Part shown: positions 32,009 to 43,763 of the stretch, one piece after another
How the letters are laid out: each line of letters begins with the position of its first letter
Position numbering within the stretch: position 1 is the first letter of the stretch
DNA from: Sepioteuthis lessoniana
Lineage: Eukaryota > Mollusca > Cephalopoda > Myopsida > Loliginidae
DNA length: 64,000 nucleotides
Direction: 5' to 3'
NCBI GenBank assembly: GCA_963585895.1
Contig: OY757921.1
Span: 82,305,732 to 82,369,731, forward strand
Notes under the pieces: generated by a model
Database searches by the model: none
What the model was told of the DNA's origin: nothing
What the model saw: only the letters and a program-made list of their open reading frames with translations
Position numbers and translations under genes: made by a program

Positions 32009-33609
32009 TCTTATAATTATTGACATGCAACAGTCTTGTAATACCATGGATCTGCACTCAGATCTTGGCACAAGCCTGGGCAAAGATGTATGGAAGATCA
32101 GCAGTTGCCCATGCAGCTGATCTCTTTTTTCCTTGACACGAATGTTATCTAAGGAAAGGGCAATGGACAATACAACTTGGTATCAAATGTTGTTTTGAGA
32201 AATGCCAGAACTAAATTGACAACAACATCTGAGGGTGTCTCCATCCTGGTTTTGAATACTATGTTTTCCTTTTCTTTTCACTGATGTTCAGTTGAAATTA
32301 CACAATTCCAAATGGCTACACTGACAAACAAAAAAATAGCACTACTTTGATTTGAAGAATTCCAGCTAATGCTTTGAAAGAAACTGCAAATCTAACTCCT
32401 GTGCTAGGCCTGAATGTATACAATGACTTTCTTCTGTAAGTTATTACTTCATAAAGACATAATTATTTATTTACCCATCAGACACAAAATAATCATTGCT
32501 AAGATGGCCATTTTGTGTGTATCAGGTTTCTTGACCAAAATCTATTTTAAGTAATTTACCTACTCAGCCAGAATAATTAAAGTGTTTGAAATGCACAAAA
32601 TTAAGTTTCTATTTGGATATTCATTATATATTTGGAGGAAAAATAAAATAAAAAATTTACTGAGTCTTAGCCAAAATAAGTATTTATAGATGAGAAAAAT
32701 ATACTGGTTATTGAAAATGACTCATTAGATTCTACTAATGTAGCAATGAACTTTATACATCTGCATAATTATCAGAATTCAGCCAGAAAATCTATTTTCC
32801 TTGTTATTCAGTCTTAGATTAAAGAGTAGCATCTATTATCTCCTTCAGCTATATTCTGGTCTTCAAATAGAACATGGTAAAATAAAGATGAAGTGAGCTT
32901 GCTCCTGTGGATTCCGACATTGCTGCAGCAGCGACTTCCCCATTGAACCAAATAAAGAGAGTCAGAGTAGTATGATGCTGGCGTGACTAGTTGTGAGAAT
33001 AAAACTATTTTTGGTTCCCACCTGTGCATATGGGATTCTCATTAAACTGCCCCTGAGGAGATATGGTTAAATAATGAAAAGCTACTTTCCTTTGTTTTGA
33101 CAAAAAAACAAAGCTGAAGTAAACTTGAACTATCAGAAAACTACAATATTCCAATATGTAATATAATTGGAGTTATCTTGCTGACACTTGCTTCAGGAAA
33201 AGACATAATAGCTGTTGATCATCACTTCTATTTGGGTGATGAAAGAAGTTGAGAAACATGCATTTATCATTTGGTTTCTATGTCTATTGAAGTTTTAATT
33301 TGATAAAGACAATCTATTCGGTGGATTTCTAACCATCATTCACAGGGAGGAGAAAAGACTTTTCATCTGAATTTCTGTTGAAGCAATTTCAAAGGGGCAT
33401 CTAGAATGTTAAAACCTTCAAAAACAAATCTGACTTTGTCTATCACTCTTAAAACCCCAAGTAACTCAACTAAAAACTTCTTTTTCCTCTTTCTGTTCAT
33501 GTGACTTCCTTCAGCTAACACATTTTCTACAGTTTCTCAGGTTTACTTGAGCTAAATTATCTTACTTATCATTTGAATTAGATTTCCACACATTCAGATA
33601 CAAAAAGAA
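32009..33609. other. No recognisable gene or repeat
   Basis: 1.6 kb of AT-rich unique-looking sequence. Short ORFs (for example 32814-33029, minus) have no family resemblance. Confidence 0.4.
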
Positions 33610-33825
33610 GTCTCTGTGGTATAATGGCTAACATACTGGACTACGATATCAGAGTAAGTGATTTCAAGCTCCAGTCATGCTATAACATTCACTTTTGGAC
33701 AAATACTCTTAGGAAAGGTATGTACCCCCTTATCCCCTAAGCTGTGGGTTAAATAGTACAATTACTGTTTTTTTACAAGGATGGTTTTGGCATTAAAAAC
33801 CCATGAAGGTTGATATACCATTATT
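33610..33825 (+). mobile_element. SINE-C
   Basis: Head 'ctctgtggtataatggctaa', B-box-like 'atttcaagctccag', core 'gctgtgggttaaatagtaca', tail 'gaaggttgatatacca'. The last bases of the tail are missing. Confidence 0.8.
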
Positions 33826-34021
33826 GTCAGTATGATTATCATTAACATAGGCTATTTAGCCAAAGATTATAAAAATACTTTCCTGAGAATCAGATCAGAA
33901 CTTCTGTCGAGGATTTTCAAGAGCAATACTGTATGGTGTGCCAATATCACAAAAAATGCTGAACTTCTCAAGCTGAGTTACAGAATTGTATTGTAATATA
34001 ATTGGTTGATTTTGCTTTGCA

Positions 34022-34205
34022 GAAATGTTTAATGACATTCTGGTTACTAATAATTGTTTAATGACATTCTGGTTACCATTAAATGTTTAATGACATTTTG
34101 GTCACCAATAAATGATTAATGACATTCTGGTTACTAATAATTGTTTAATGACATTCTGGTTACCAATAAATGATTAATGACATTCTGGTTACCAATAAAT
34201 CTTTG
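34022..34205. repeat. ~29-bp tandem repeat, about six units
   Basis: The unit is 'gtttaatgacattctggtta' plus 'ccaataaat', with alternating 'gttt' and 'gatt' starts. Copies are near identical, so amplification was recent. Confidence 0.9.
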
Positions 34206-34819
34206 CTTCACAACATGCAAGTTATTTTTTTTGTTTGTTTCTTTTCTACAGTTTTGCTTATGTTCAGCCTGTTTAATATTCTAGCACTCCCATAAGTTTT
34301 ACATCGATGTTTTTCTTCTCAAGATTAGCTTTCATAATTAAGTAGTAAAGAGGATCACCATGAAAAATTAAGCACGGAACAGAAAAAAGCTATATTACTG
34401 ACATCTTGAATCAAGCATTGCTTTGCGTTTTGTTGATGCAAGCCATTCACAAAGAAAAGCATTTTTAGTTTTGTGTACTTACAAGGAAGTTGTAACATTT
34501 GTGCCGACAATACTTGGTGCACTGATAACGTTCCATGGTCACAAGAGTTAGGGCTATGATTCTTTAGAAGTAATCTGTTTTTAAGTTTAGATAAGGCAAA
34601 AGAAGTCAGACAATAAATAAACAAGGCATTTACTTATTTTTATATTGATATTTCTATTGGGAATATTGTCCAACAGAAAAAGAAATTGTCTCACAGGAAA
34701 AAAAAAATCATAATAGAGCTATGTCAACATATTCATAGGTAAAGCATCGACTATTACTGACAGGTTATGGAACATACAGAAATCTGATCACTTTGATGGA
34801 ATAAAATAGAAATTCCTCC
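34206..34819. other. No recognisable feature
   Basis: AT-rich sequence with no assigned repeat. Confidence 0.4.
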
Positions 34820-35195
34820 AAGCTGTAACTTGTCAGTACTATTGTATGGTCAAAACCCTTGGAGAAAAAGATAGATGGGAACTACATAAGGATGCTCCAT
34901 GCTGTTTTGAATAAATCCTGGAAATAGTACCCAACAAAACAGTAACTGTATGGACATTTACCTCCCATCTCACAAACCATTCAAGAAAGGCAGGCAAAAC
35001 ATGCTGGGTACTACTGGTAAATAAGTAAGGGTGAACTCATAAGCAGCATTCTCCTTTGAACTTCTAAACATGAACATGCTAATTTTGGCTGAGCAGCAAA
35101 AATTCACATTTATCAGCTCTGAGCACACTGGATGCCGTCTTGACAACCTACCAAGTGTGATGATGGACAAGCATGGATGGCAAGACTCAAAGTAA
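34820..35195 (+). mobile_element. Old-subfamily LINE 3' relic
   Basis: 'tagatgggaactacataagg', 'atgctccatgctgttttgaa', 'ggacatttacctcccatctc' and 'gaactcataagcagcattct' follow the order of the LINE codons from 'RLDGNYTRML' to 'ELISDVLL'. Stops and indels are frequent. It matches the relic at 49055 more closely than the young LINE. Confidence 0.75.
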
Positions 35196-36114
35196 TCTAT
35201 GCTGTATACACACTTTCATAATGATTTGTTCTCTTGGTTAATCAACTTTGATTAATTAAAAATATACCATTGATACATAAGATAATATGCATCTTTTAAA
35301 TAATTAACTAAGGGAAATGTTTATTAGAGAATTAATTAGTATAGTGAGTGTCTAATCGTTATGTCCTTGTGCCTGACTAAAGTTAATAATCATCGATTAT
35401 ATGGCTGTAAAATACAAATTAAGATGTAAGATGGAAGTCTGAACAGAACCTAATTGATATATCTAAATATTTTTTATATACTAGAAATAAAATTATGTTA
35501 ATTTTGATTGGAAATGATGATTTCAATAAAACTGTATATTTTATATTTTTTTTAAAATAAACGTAGTACATTTGGATCTGAGGCAGAAATACTGATAAAG
35601 GAGATTTTCATCCTTGGTAGAGTGCACAGATACTTCACTGATCTGAGAAAGAAGTGTTGATTAATATATAAATAATCCTATCATTTTTTTCCCACATGAA
35701 TACAAACAATTTTTTTTTACATTCCTTTTGATATTCAAAGAGTAAAAGAGTACATATTCAGGCTACATATTTAACCTGGAAAAAGAGAAGAAATACCTTT
35801 TAAATTTTTATCATTTATGTAACATAACCAAATTAGAGTATTACATTTAAAATTTCTTCATGAAGATTTTAATTTGCCAAACAAAACATGATACAAGGAT
35901 AGGTTGAAAAGTTCATATGATGACATCATATCTGTTGTTGTCGACTTTTTACTATTGGAATCCAAGTACTGCATCACTGATGTAAGAGGTGAGTGGACTG
36001 AAAGAGGAACTATGTTGAAACATAACCTTTATTTAATTACATCCCATAACAGTATCTTGCTCAACCTATCCACTTTTCAGCTGACCTTCATATATTTTAA
36101 CAAGGATGTTATTC
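35196..36114. other. No firm feature; possible short foldback
   Basis: Between 35897 and 36075, 'ataggttgaaaagtt' and the inverted 'caacctatccacttttcagc' could be ends of a small DNA element. The match is too short to be sure. Confidence 0.3.
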
Positions 36115-36126
36115 TGCAAATATTTA

Positions 36127-36598
36127 GTTTGGTTGTTTGGGTTTCATGGCATATCAACCTTTGTAGGTTATTTAATGCCAAATCCATTTTTATACAAATA
36201 CTCAGTACTATTTCAAACAATTCAGTTTAGCATGAGTACACAGCTTAATTGTCAAAAATATTTCTATTTCAAGCTATTCAGTTTAGTCAAACAATTCAGT
36301 TTTGTATAAGTATAATTTTTGTCCACACACAGTTAAATATCAAAACAGTTATATTTCAAACAATTCAGTTTAGCCTAAGTACGCAGTTTAGTTCTATTTG
36401 ACCCATAGATAGGACCCTATCAGGTGCTACCACTCCGGGCCAGAGTAGACCTGGAAGCGATTCCCCAAAAATCCAGCATCACAGGAACCTCACCATCAGA
36501 TTGTTTAGTGTCATATCCAGGACACTTGTTGCAGAGAGGGTTTTACTCTCTGCAGAGATGCAGTTGGTGTATTCTACAGCCCCAGCCGAGTGGGCAAT
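36127..36598 (-). mobile_element. D retroposon with TSD
   Basis: TSD 'tgcaaatattta' (about 36115-36126 and 36599-36610, possibly extended by 'gttt'). Tail complement 'gtttggttgtttgggtttca', 5' end complement 'ccagccgagtgggcaa'. Fewer internal tandem units than at 29007. Confidence 0.85.
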
Positions 36599-36614
36599 GC
36601 AAATATTTAGTTTT

Positions 36615-37364
36615 CACATATACATGAACATTTTGCAAACAACAATAGCCACAAATTAAAATTATCTTTTGTTTTCTTTCCTCTGAAATGCTTAATCTTA
36701 TGCAAATTATTTCTATCTGTAGTAATGGAAATAACTTCCTGGTGAGGAAATCAGCAAGAGTCTCCCTCACCCTATCCTGTCACTCATTGCAAAAGGAGAT
36801 ATGTTGATACACAGAGAAATTAAATTTAAATTTATCTATTTTAAACAACTTCTTTTACACTCTTAATGTTTGGTACAAAGAAAGTTTTGCTTTTAAATTT
36901 AATCAAAATGTCAAAATATGCACAGAAAAAAAGTTCGTTAAAAAGAAAACTTAGAGTGATATTCTGTCTTACATTACAATACTTGTTTATTTGTTTTGTT
37001 TTTAAGTTTATACTAAAAGAATTTAAAAAAAAAACAACAGAAAAAGAAAATATCTGTCCATTCCCTCAAGCAGAAGAAAATTTTTCTAACAACTGAAGAA
37101 TCAACACATTTTTTTTTAGTCATTCAATTACCAACTTATTCATGGAGAGGATCTTAGTTTTGAATTTTTGCCATCCTTCATCTTATTTAGATAGTCAAAT
37201 GAATAAAAAACTACACAAACATACACAGTGAGAGTTAAGTAGAAATTCACATTATTGTTTTTATAAATACAATATCATTCATAAATAAGTAAACTCCTGA
37301 CAATTTTTTTCTCCAGTGGATTATTATATAATCAAAATAGATATTATTAGACATCATTTACGAC
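36615..37364. other. No recognisable feature
   Basis: AT-rich. The K-rich 76-codon frame at 36866-37096 has no motif. Confidence 0.4.
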
Positions 37365-37585
37365 CAAACTCTACAGTACTGAAACTATAAATATAAATAT
37401 GTCATGATCTAAAAATAAGTCCACTGCATATATATTTATACAATTCTATTTTGTTTAGAATTTCCATGCAGTAGAATTCATTCATAAATAATACCATTTT
37501 GATTGTCTGTTCCACTAGAAATGATAAAATCCTGGTATCTTTAGTTTTGAAGAAAATTAACTTTTTATCAAAGGAAAAAAAAATT
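37365..37585. mobile_element. Foldback repeat H (copy 4), compact
   Basis: Left arm 'accaaactctacagtactga', then 'ctaaaaataagtccactgca', right arm eroded ('agaatttccatgcagtagaa'), and distal part 'aatgataaaatcctggtatc' to 'aactttttatcaaag'. It is uninterrupted, so it shows the basic H layout of about 220 bp. Confidence 0.65.
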
Positions 37586-37734
37586 GATAGGAAGAATGGA
37601 AGGAAGCATTTATGGGTGATACTGTAAATAGAAATGCATACCTTTTTTTATAAGAATTCTATCATATAAGTTTAATATATAAGTGATATTATGAACAAAC
37701 AGAAAGAAATATATTCTTATTTATATGTCTTTTT

Positions 37735-38023
37735 CTGGTTTGGTTTAGTTTATTTGTTTAATGGCATATCAACCTCTTTTGAGTTATTTAATTCCAAAAT
37801 TTGATAAAAATAATTTGCACACTGTTATACAGTTACAAGTTTTCCCATTTTATGATAATGATTTATTCATTAGATAGTTTTAAGTAACTATTAATAATAT
37901 AATAATTTAATAATTATACAATTTCAAGTAAATATTCCTATTTAATAATTGATAATTTATTTATTATATAGTTTCAAGAAACTATTTCTATTTAATAATA
38001 ATGATTTAATCATCATATAGTTT
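37735..38023 (-). mobile_element. E retroposon 3' part
   Basis: Tail complement 'tttggtttagtttatttgtt' followed by several diverged 'atagtttcaagtaactattt' units. The D element at 38024 begins where E would continue. Confidence 0.6.
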
Positions 38024-38672
38024 CAAGTTGGTTAGTTGGTTGGGTTTTATGGCATATCAACCTTTGTAGGTTATTTAACGCCAAATCTATTTTTATGCAA
38101 ATAATCAGTTCTATTTCAAGCAATTCAGTTTAGTATGAGTACACAGTTTAATTGTCAAAAACATTTCTATTTCAAACTATTCAGTTTATTCAAATAGTTC
38201 TAGTTCAGCTGATTCAGTTTAGTATAAGTACAGATTTTCTTTACATTCAGTCAAGTATCAAAACAGTTCTATATATAACAATTCAGTTTAGTGTAAGTAG
38301 AGTTTCAATATCAAAAACAGTTCCATTTCAAACAATAGTTGAGTACACAGTTTAATTGTCAAAAACATTTCTATTTCAAGCTATTCAGTTTAGCCAAACA
38401 GTTCTAATTCCAACAATTCAGTTTAGCATAAGTATGCAGTTTAGTTCTATTTAACACATAGATAGGGCCCTATCAGGTGCTACCTTTCCGGGCCAGAGTA
38501 GACCTGAGAGCAATGGCAATGAAGAGGTGCTCCACATTTCCCAAAGCCCCAGCATCACTGTGAACTCACCATCAGATTGTTTAATGTCATATCCTGGATG
38601 TTTGGGGGGGGGTCTTAATCCTCTACAGAGGGACAGTTGGTATATTCTACAACCCTAGCTGACTGGGCAACT
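38024..38672 (-). mobile_element. D retroposon, long form
   Basis: Tail complement 'ttagttggttgggttttatg', extended internal tandem region, 'acatagatagggccctatca', 5' end complement 'ccctagctgactgggcaac'. The longest D copy in the window. Confidence 0.85.
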
Positions 38673-38760
38673 TTAACCTTGGTATGGCAAGGAAAAAAAG
38701 GAGGAAAACTAAATTTAAATCAGTTGTACGTCACGAAAATACAAATGACCTTATGTCAGA
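38673..38760 (+). mobile_element. SINE-B tail fragment
   Basis: 'ttaaccttggtatggcaagg', 'ggaggaaaactaaatttaaa' and 'atgaccttatgtcag' follow the SINE-B tail. The remainder may lie on the other side of the E/D block but was not found. Confidence 0.55.
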
Positions 38761-38860
38761 TCAGATAATCAGAAACTGAAAAAAAAAATCTTGTAAGAAA
38801 TAGATATTGTAAACTGGTCAATAAATAACAAAGAGAGAATAAATATCCAAAGTTAAATGT

Positions 38861-39075
38861 TGGTTTGATTTCTTTAATTGTATATCAACCTTTGTCAGTC
38901 ATCCTTATAGAAAAATAATAGCAGTACTATTAAACTCATAGCTGGTAGTATAATGTGGTTCATACTTTTTCCAAGGACATTAGTCCAAAAGTGATCATAA
39001 TAGGGTAACTGGAGTTCAAACTCATTAAGATGTCACGGTCCAGCATGTTAGCCACTATGCCATGGGGACTCCCTC
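38861..39075 (-). mobile_element. SINE-C
   Basis: Tail 'ggtttgatttctttaattgt', core 'attaaactcatagctggtag', head complement 'gttagccactatgccatggg'. Flanks 'ccaaagttaaatgtt' and 'ccaatgttaaagtta' could be a diverged TSD. Confidence 0.8.
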
Positions 39076-39462
39076 TCCAATGTTAAAGTTAGTCCTAACA
39101 TTTGTAAGGAATTTAAAAGAAGAAAAAAGAGATTAAATTCATTTCAAAGTAATGTACAAACTGCCTTTCAATATTGGGTTGATGTTGTTCCTCTACTTGA
39201 CACCACCTCCCCCAGGCCTGAGCCAATCAGTACAAACAGCAGACCATGTAAGAGTCAAGTGAAGGATTAAATGTTTCTGGTTTAAGCACTTGCTACATGG
39301 CTCAACTCTTGCAAATCTAATCCTCAAATCAATAACTTCTTTATTGAATTTCAGAATATCAACAGTTCAACAAGAAAATGGAAAGCTACCTTTAAAAATT
39401 TTCATTTCCTGTAGTAAAAATGGTATATTACATTTCATAAAACTGTTTTCCAAGAGAGAGGC

Positions 39463-39690
39463 ATGATGGTTAAAGAGCTGAACTACAGCCACCAAGTAAG
39501 TAAGTTCAAACTTGGATAGTGCTATTACTTTAACTTTCGGACAAACACTCTTGGAAAAGATATGAACTCCCTTTATCCTCCCAGCTATGGGTTAAATAGT
39601 AACCCAGCGGTTCATCAACAAGGATTGCTTTGACATTAAATAACCCACAAATGTTGCTATACCTTTAAACAAAGAAACCAAACCAAAACT
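39463..39690 (+). mobile_element. SINE-C
   Basis: Head 'ggcatgatggttaaagagct', core 'gctatgggttaaatagtaac', full tail ending 'aaacaaagaaaccaaaccaa'. Confidence 0.85.
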
Positions 39691-39719
39691 AACAGCTTCC
39701 CAATATAATCCTGGTATAA

Positions 39720-39900
39720 GTTTATTTTACATATATACATATACATATTTGAACAAATTATTGATGGTTAAAAACTTATTAATAGACATAAAGACATATA
39801 CATATATATGTACACACCTGTGCATACATATACATACATACACACCCATGCATACATATACATATATACATACACACCCATGCATACATACATACACTAT
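39720..39900. repeat. CATA/CACC microsatellite
   Basis: 'cacacccatgcatacatat' occurs in tandem, mixed with (CATA)n. A Y/T/H-repeat frame spans it and is an artefact. Confidence 0.85.
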
Positions 39901-40104
39901 ACAGCACTAGGTATATATGATGGCTGTCCTCTTGGTTTTGAGCATGACCACCTCCTTTGTCTCATGTCTTCCCCCCTCCCTTACTCCCCTCCCTTAAATT
40001 CTATGTGTTCGTAGGTGACTCTTCAACTAGGTATATACATACATATATACAGCACTAGATTTAATGATGTGAAATTATGAATTTGTGGAATAATTTTTGG
40101 AGCC

Positions 40105-40215
40105 ACCATGATCATCAAGGCCTGCAGATAGTATGGATTCTCTGGACTCTCTCTTGTGATCCATCCCAATTGGCTATTGCTCTTGGTAGGTCCTTAGTGT
40201 TATTCAAAGGAATGG
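40105..40215 (-). mobile_element. Old LINE 3'-end relic
   Basis: 'ggattctctggactctctct' and 'ttgctcttggtaggtcctta' follow the complement of the LINE end ('REKWRETVRDI' back to 'EDLPEAM'). Heavily diverged. Confidence 0.5.
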
Positions 40216-40448
40216 TATGCTTACCAGTGCTGGTATACTAGTCATTGACTGCCAGTATGTGGTGACTTTCCAGTTTCACATTATCAAAATATATATAATA
40301 TAAAAAGGAAAATGCATAAAATCATTCTGTATTGTTTGATATTATTCTTTTCACATGCAGCAATAAAATACAGAGAGAAATACTTTGAACTTGATCGAGA
40401 GTAAAAGCTATGCACAAACCTATTTTCTATTGCTATGTTGTACCAGTC

Positions 40449-41013
40449 AGTTTGGTTTGGGGTTTTTTATGGCATATCAACCTTTGTAGGTTATTTAATG
40501 CCAAATCCATTTTTATGTAAATAATCTGTTCTATTCAAAACAATTCAGTTTAGTATAAGTACACAGTTTAATTGTCAAAAACATTTCTATTTCAAACTAT
40601 TCAAATAGTTATATGTATCAATTCAGTTAAGTGTAAATACAGTTTTAATTTTGAAAAACAGTTCTATTTTAAATAATTCAGTTAAACATAAGCACACAGT
40701 TTAAATGTAAGTACGGTTTAATTGTAAAAAACATTTTTATTTCAAGCTATTCAGTTGAATCAAACAATTCAGTTCAGCATAAGTATGTTGTTAGTTCTAT
40801 TTAATCCATAGATAGGGCCCTATCAGGTGCTACCACTCCGGGCCAGAGTAGACCTGAGAGCAATGGCAATGAAGGGGTACTCCACATTCTCCAAAGCTCC
40901 AGCATTACTGGAACCTCACCATCAGATTGTTTAGTGTCATATCCAGGGCACTTGTTGGGGGGTGGGGTCCTACCCCTCTGCAGAGAAGCAGTCGGTGTAT
41001 TCTACAGCCCCAA
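40449..41013 (-). mobile_element. D retroposon with TSD
   Basis: TSD 'gtaccagtc' at 40440-40448 and about 41014-41022. Same architecture as 22173. The 5' end is cut after 'tctacagcccc'. Confidence 0.85.
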
Positions 41014-41084
41014 GTACCAGTCTGTAATACATTAAAAATATCCTGCCAGTACACTACATCAGCTAGTTTAAAAAGCACTGCTCT

Positions 41085-41290
41085 AAATGGCATCCAGTGT
41101 GTGTACAGAGCAGATGAATGTAAGTTTTTACAGGTGAGCCAACATTGGTTTGTCCATGTGTAGGAATCCATTAGAGAATACTGCTTATAAGTTTGTCCTT
41201 AGTACTCAGTATGTCCTATTCTTCTTACTAGATGGTTTGTTTGATGGTAGTTATGTAGCTACACAGCTGCTGTTTTGTAGGGTGCTGCTT
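41085..41290 (-). mobile_element. Old LINE 3'-end relic
   Basis: 'catccagtgtgtgtacagag', 'gtccatgtgtaggaatccat' and 'agctacacagctgctgtttt' parallel the relics at 415 and 6285. It includes coding complement further upstream than those. Confidence 0.6.
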
Positions 41291-41417
41291 CTAAGATGTA
41301 CAAATTGCTTCTAGTCCTAATCATGTTTTAATTTCAAACTTACAAACTTATAACTCACATATAAGTCAATGTTTTCCTTTTTTCTCAAAAAGATCTTCAA
41401 ACTTCATCAGTATATAT

Positions 41418-41696
41418 AGTGGAGGTGCAACTGTTATTGTCATAGAAAATGGACTTGGTGACTCGAATTCAAATACTGATCAAAGCTGTTTGCATTTCAA
41501 AAAGTCCTGACATTCTTGAGAAAAGTATGAATTCAACTATGTTTCCCTAGCAGTGAGTAAATAGTAGAACAAACTGGGCACTTTGACCAAGTTATGGCAA
41601 TCTGTTTAGGAAAAGGTAAACTGAATTCAAACCAATTGTACTAAATAAAAACTGTTCTGATGTTACATCCTGCTCAATGAAAAGGGGTTAAGTAAG

Positions 41697-41697
<1 letters not shown>
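41418..41697 (+). mobile_element. SINE-B, 3' end seeding a TA tract
   Basis: Head 'gtggaggtgcaactgttatt', core 'cagtgagtaaatagtagaac', tail 'aaggggttaagtaagtaaat', followed at once by (TA)n at 41698-41735. Confidence 0.8.
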
Positions 41698-41738
<41 letters not shown>

Positions 41739-41885
41739 TGCATGTGTATGTTTGTGCATTGCTGTAGGTAAAGTTATATATCAGTATGGTTAATAAAATT
41801 TAGTTCAGAATTGAGAATAAGCTTGATAGTTTTATTTCATTCTGAATCATACCTAATTAACAAAATAATGAATTAAAGATAAAAT

Positions 41886-41925
41886 GAAAACAAAAAACAA
41901 AACAAAACAAAAACAAAACAGAAAA
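41886..41925. repeat. AAAAC-type simple repeat
   Basis: 'aaaacaaaacaaaacaaaaa' and variants. Confidence 0.85.
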
Positions 41926-42225
41926 GAACAAATTGACAGCTAAATGGGGGTAAGAAACAGAGAATGGAAACCAGTCTATTACCAGGGTAGCCTAAGATAT
42001 AGGATGACCTCTAAAAGGGCAGTGTCTGTTCTTTTTTACTCAACAGAACACTAAGTGTTGGTTTATTTCATTACAAGGCAACTGCTCTGTGTATAGATCA
42101 AGAGACAGATGCATATATACATGCATGTATGTAAGAAAAATTTGTTCTTCCTTGTTTGCGAGTTGGATATTCTTAAACTGAGGACTTGCTGTATTATATA
42201 TATATATATATATATATATATTATG

Positions 42226-42450
42226 TCTGCTGGAGAAGCAAGGACGAGCTCGTAAGTGATGTTCTCCTATGGACCCCCTCATATGGCCAAGCAAAAGCAG
42301 GATGACCAGCTCGAACTTACATACAGCAGCTATGTGAAGACACAGGATGTAATTCTGAAGACCTGCCGGGGGCGATGAATGATAGGGAGAAGTAGCGAGA
42401 GATGGTCAGGGATATCTGTGCTGGCGGCACGGCATGATGATGATGATGAT
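42226..42450 (+). mobile_element. 5'-truncated LINE 3' end
   Basis: Begins 'gctggagaagcaaggacgag' and runs to 'ggcacggcatgatgatgatg'. High similarity to the full LINE end, with a stop in place of the W codon in 'DREKWRE'. It follows a (TA)n tract at 42193-42222. Confidence 0.9.
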
Positions 42451-42633
42451 ATATTATGTATGTATGTGAATGAACAAATTTAAAAAAAAAAACTTTTTTT
42501 TAAGTCAACAAAGTGCTCAGACACTGTCCACGTGAGCAGGATAAAAAAAAAGATATTAACTCACCTTCTCATATTGACTTCATTACAAAGACTTTCATAT
42601 ATTGAAAAAATATAAGTACCAAATAAAACATGC

Positions 42634-42674
<41 letters not shown>

Positions 42675-42689
42675 TAGGTTTTATATGTT

Positions 42690-42890
42690 ATTAATAGCAT
42701 GGATGCTTATCTGTGACCACTGGTTTCCTGTTGTCTTATTACAACAATCATCAGGCAGAAAAAGACATTGGAGAAATAAAAAAAAATTGATTTTTTCGAT
42801 TTCTCCAATATTTTCTTTCTCTGTCTGATGATTGTCATGATAAGACGACATGAAAACAGTTGTCACAGATAAGCATCCATGCTATTAGTT
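42690..42890. mobile_element. Foldback MITE FB3
   Basis: Two arms of about 95 bp: left 42691-42786, right 42795-42888. 'aatagcatggatgcttatct' (left) is matched exactly by the complement of the right end; 'acaatcatca' and 'attggagaaat' also pair. Almost no loop. A (TA)n tract (42635-42675) flanks the left end. Confidence 0.85.
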
Positions 42891-42894
42891 AAAA

Positions 42895-42972
42895 AAATCC
42901 AAAACACCTCAAATGTAGTCTAACACGTGCTAAAGACGAAAGCCATAAAAGAGTTGACTCCTCCTCTCTCTT

Positions 42973-43006
<34 letters not shown>

Positions 43007-43447
43007 TCTCTCTCTGTCCACCACCAGTTGACCATCATATAGGAGTGGAACCTTTAATATAAATACTAAAATTAGTAATAATTTAATCCTTCATTTGTTG
43101 AAATAGTATGCATACGTTTGGAAGTGATTCCGTTTCCAGAAGTTTTTTCACAGAGGTCAGTAAATTTATTCTACTAAACTATTCATTTAAAAATGCACAT
43201 TTGATTTAAAATAGTAATGTCTTAAATCTCAACTGTATTATGTGTTGTTTAAATGAAGAATGAAGACTTATGCGACTTAATTTTCAGGAAAACTTTACTT
43301 TTGGAAGGCGAACTTCTAAATTTGCTAAAGAAAACCCCCAAAATTGCCCCCCCCCTGAAAAGAAAGGAAAAAAAAAAAAAATCCAAAACACCTCAAATGT
43401 AGTCTAACACGTGCTAAAGACGAAAGCCATAAAAGAGTTGACTCCTC

Positions 43448-43487
<40 letters not shown>

Positions 43488-43495
43488 GTCCACCA
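42895..43495. repeat. Near-identical ~115-bp direct repeat pair
   Basis: 42895-43021 and 43379-43495 share 'atccaaaacacctcaaatgt', 'ctaacacgtgctaaagacga', 'agccataaaagagttgactc' and a (CT)n tract ending 'gtccaccac'. Differences are confined almost entirely to the CT length. The 355-bp spacer ends in poly(A) (43367-43380). The second copy lies just upstream of the LINE. Confidence 0.9.
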
Positions 43496-43763
43496 CTAGA
43501 TAACCATGAAATATACCACAAAATTTCTTTGAATTTTAACATCCAGCAGTCCTGGACTTTAACTAAGTTAAAACTTAAGATAAAAAAAAAAAAAGAATTT
43601 TTTTTTTTTTTTACTACCGCGTACACATGGGAAGCAGCATGCTGTACGTGTGAGTTTTGCGGCTTAACGCTCAAGATTGCCAGTTCGATCGGGGAACTAC
43701 TGCTGCTCATCTATAAGAGTGGCTTCTATAGATGAGAACAAAAACAGCCATCGAAAGATAACC

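Noticed and set aside
42895-43495. Reading the 115-bp repeats as a target-site duplication
   Set aside because: Far too long for any known TSD; a duplication or LINE 5' unit is more plausible.
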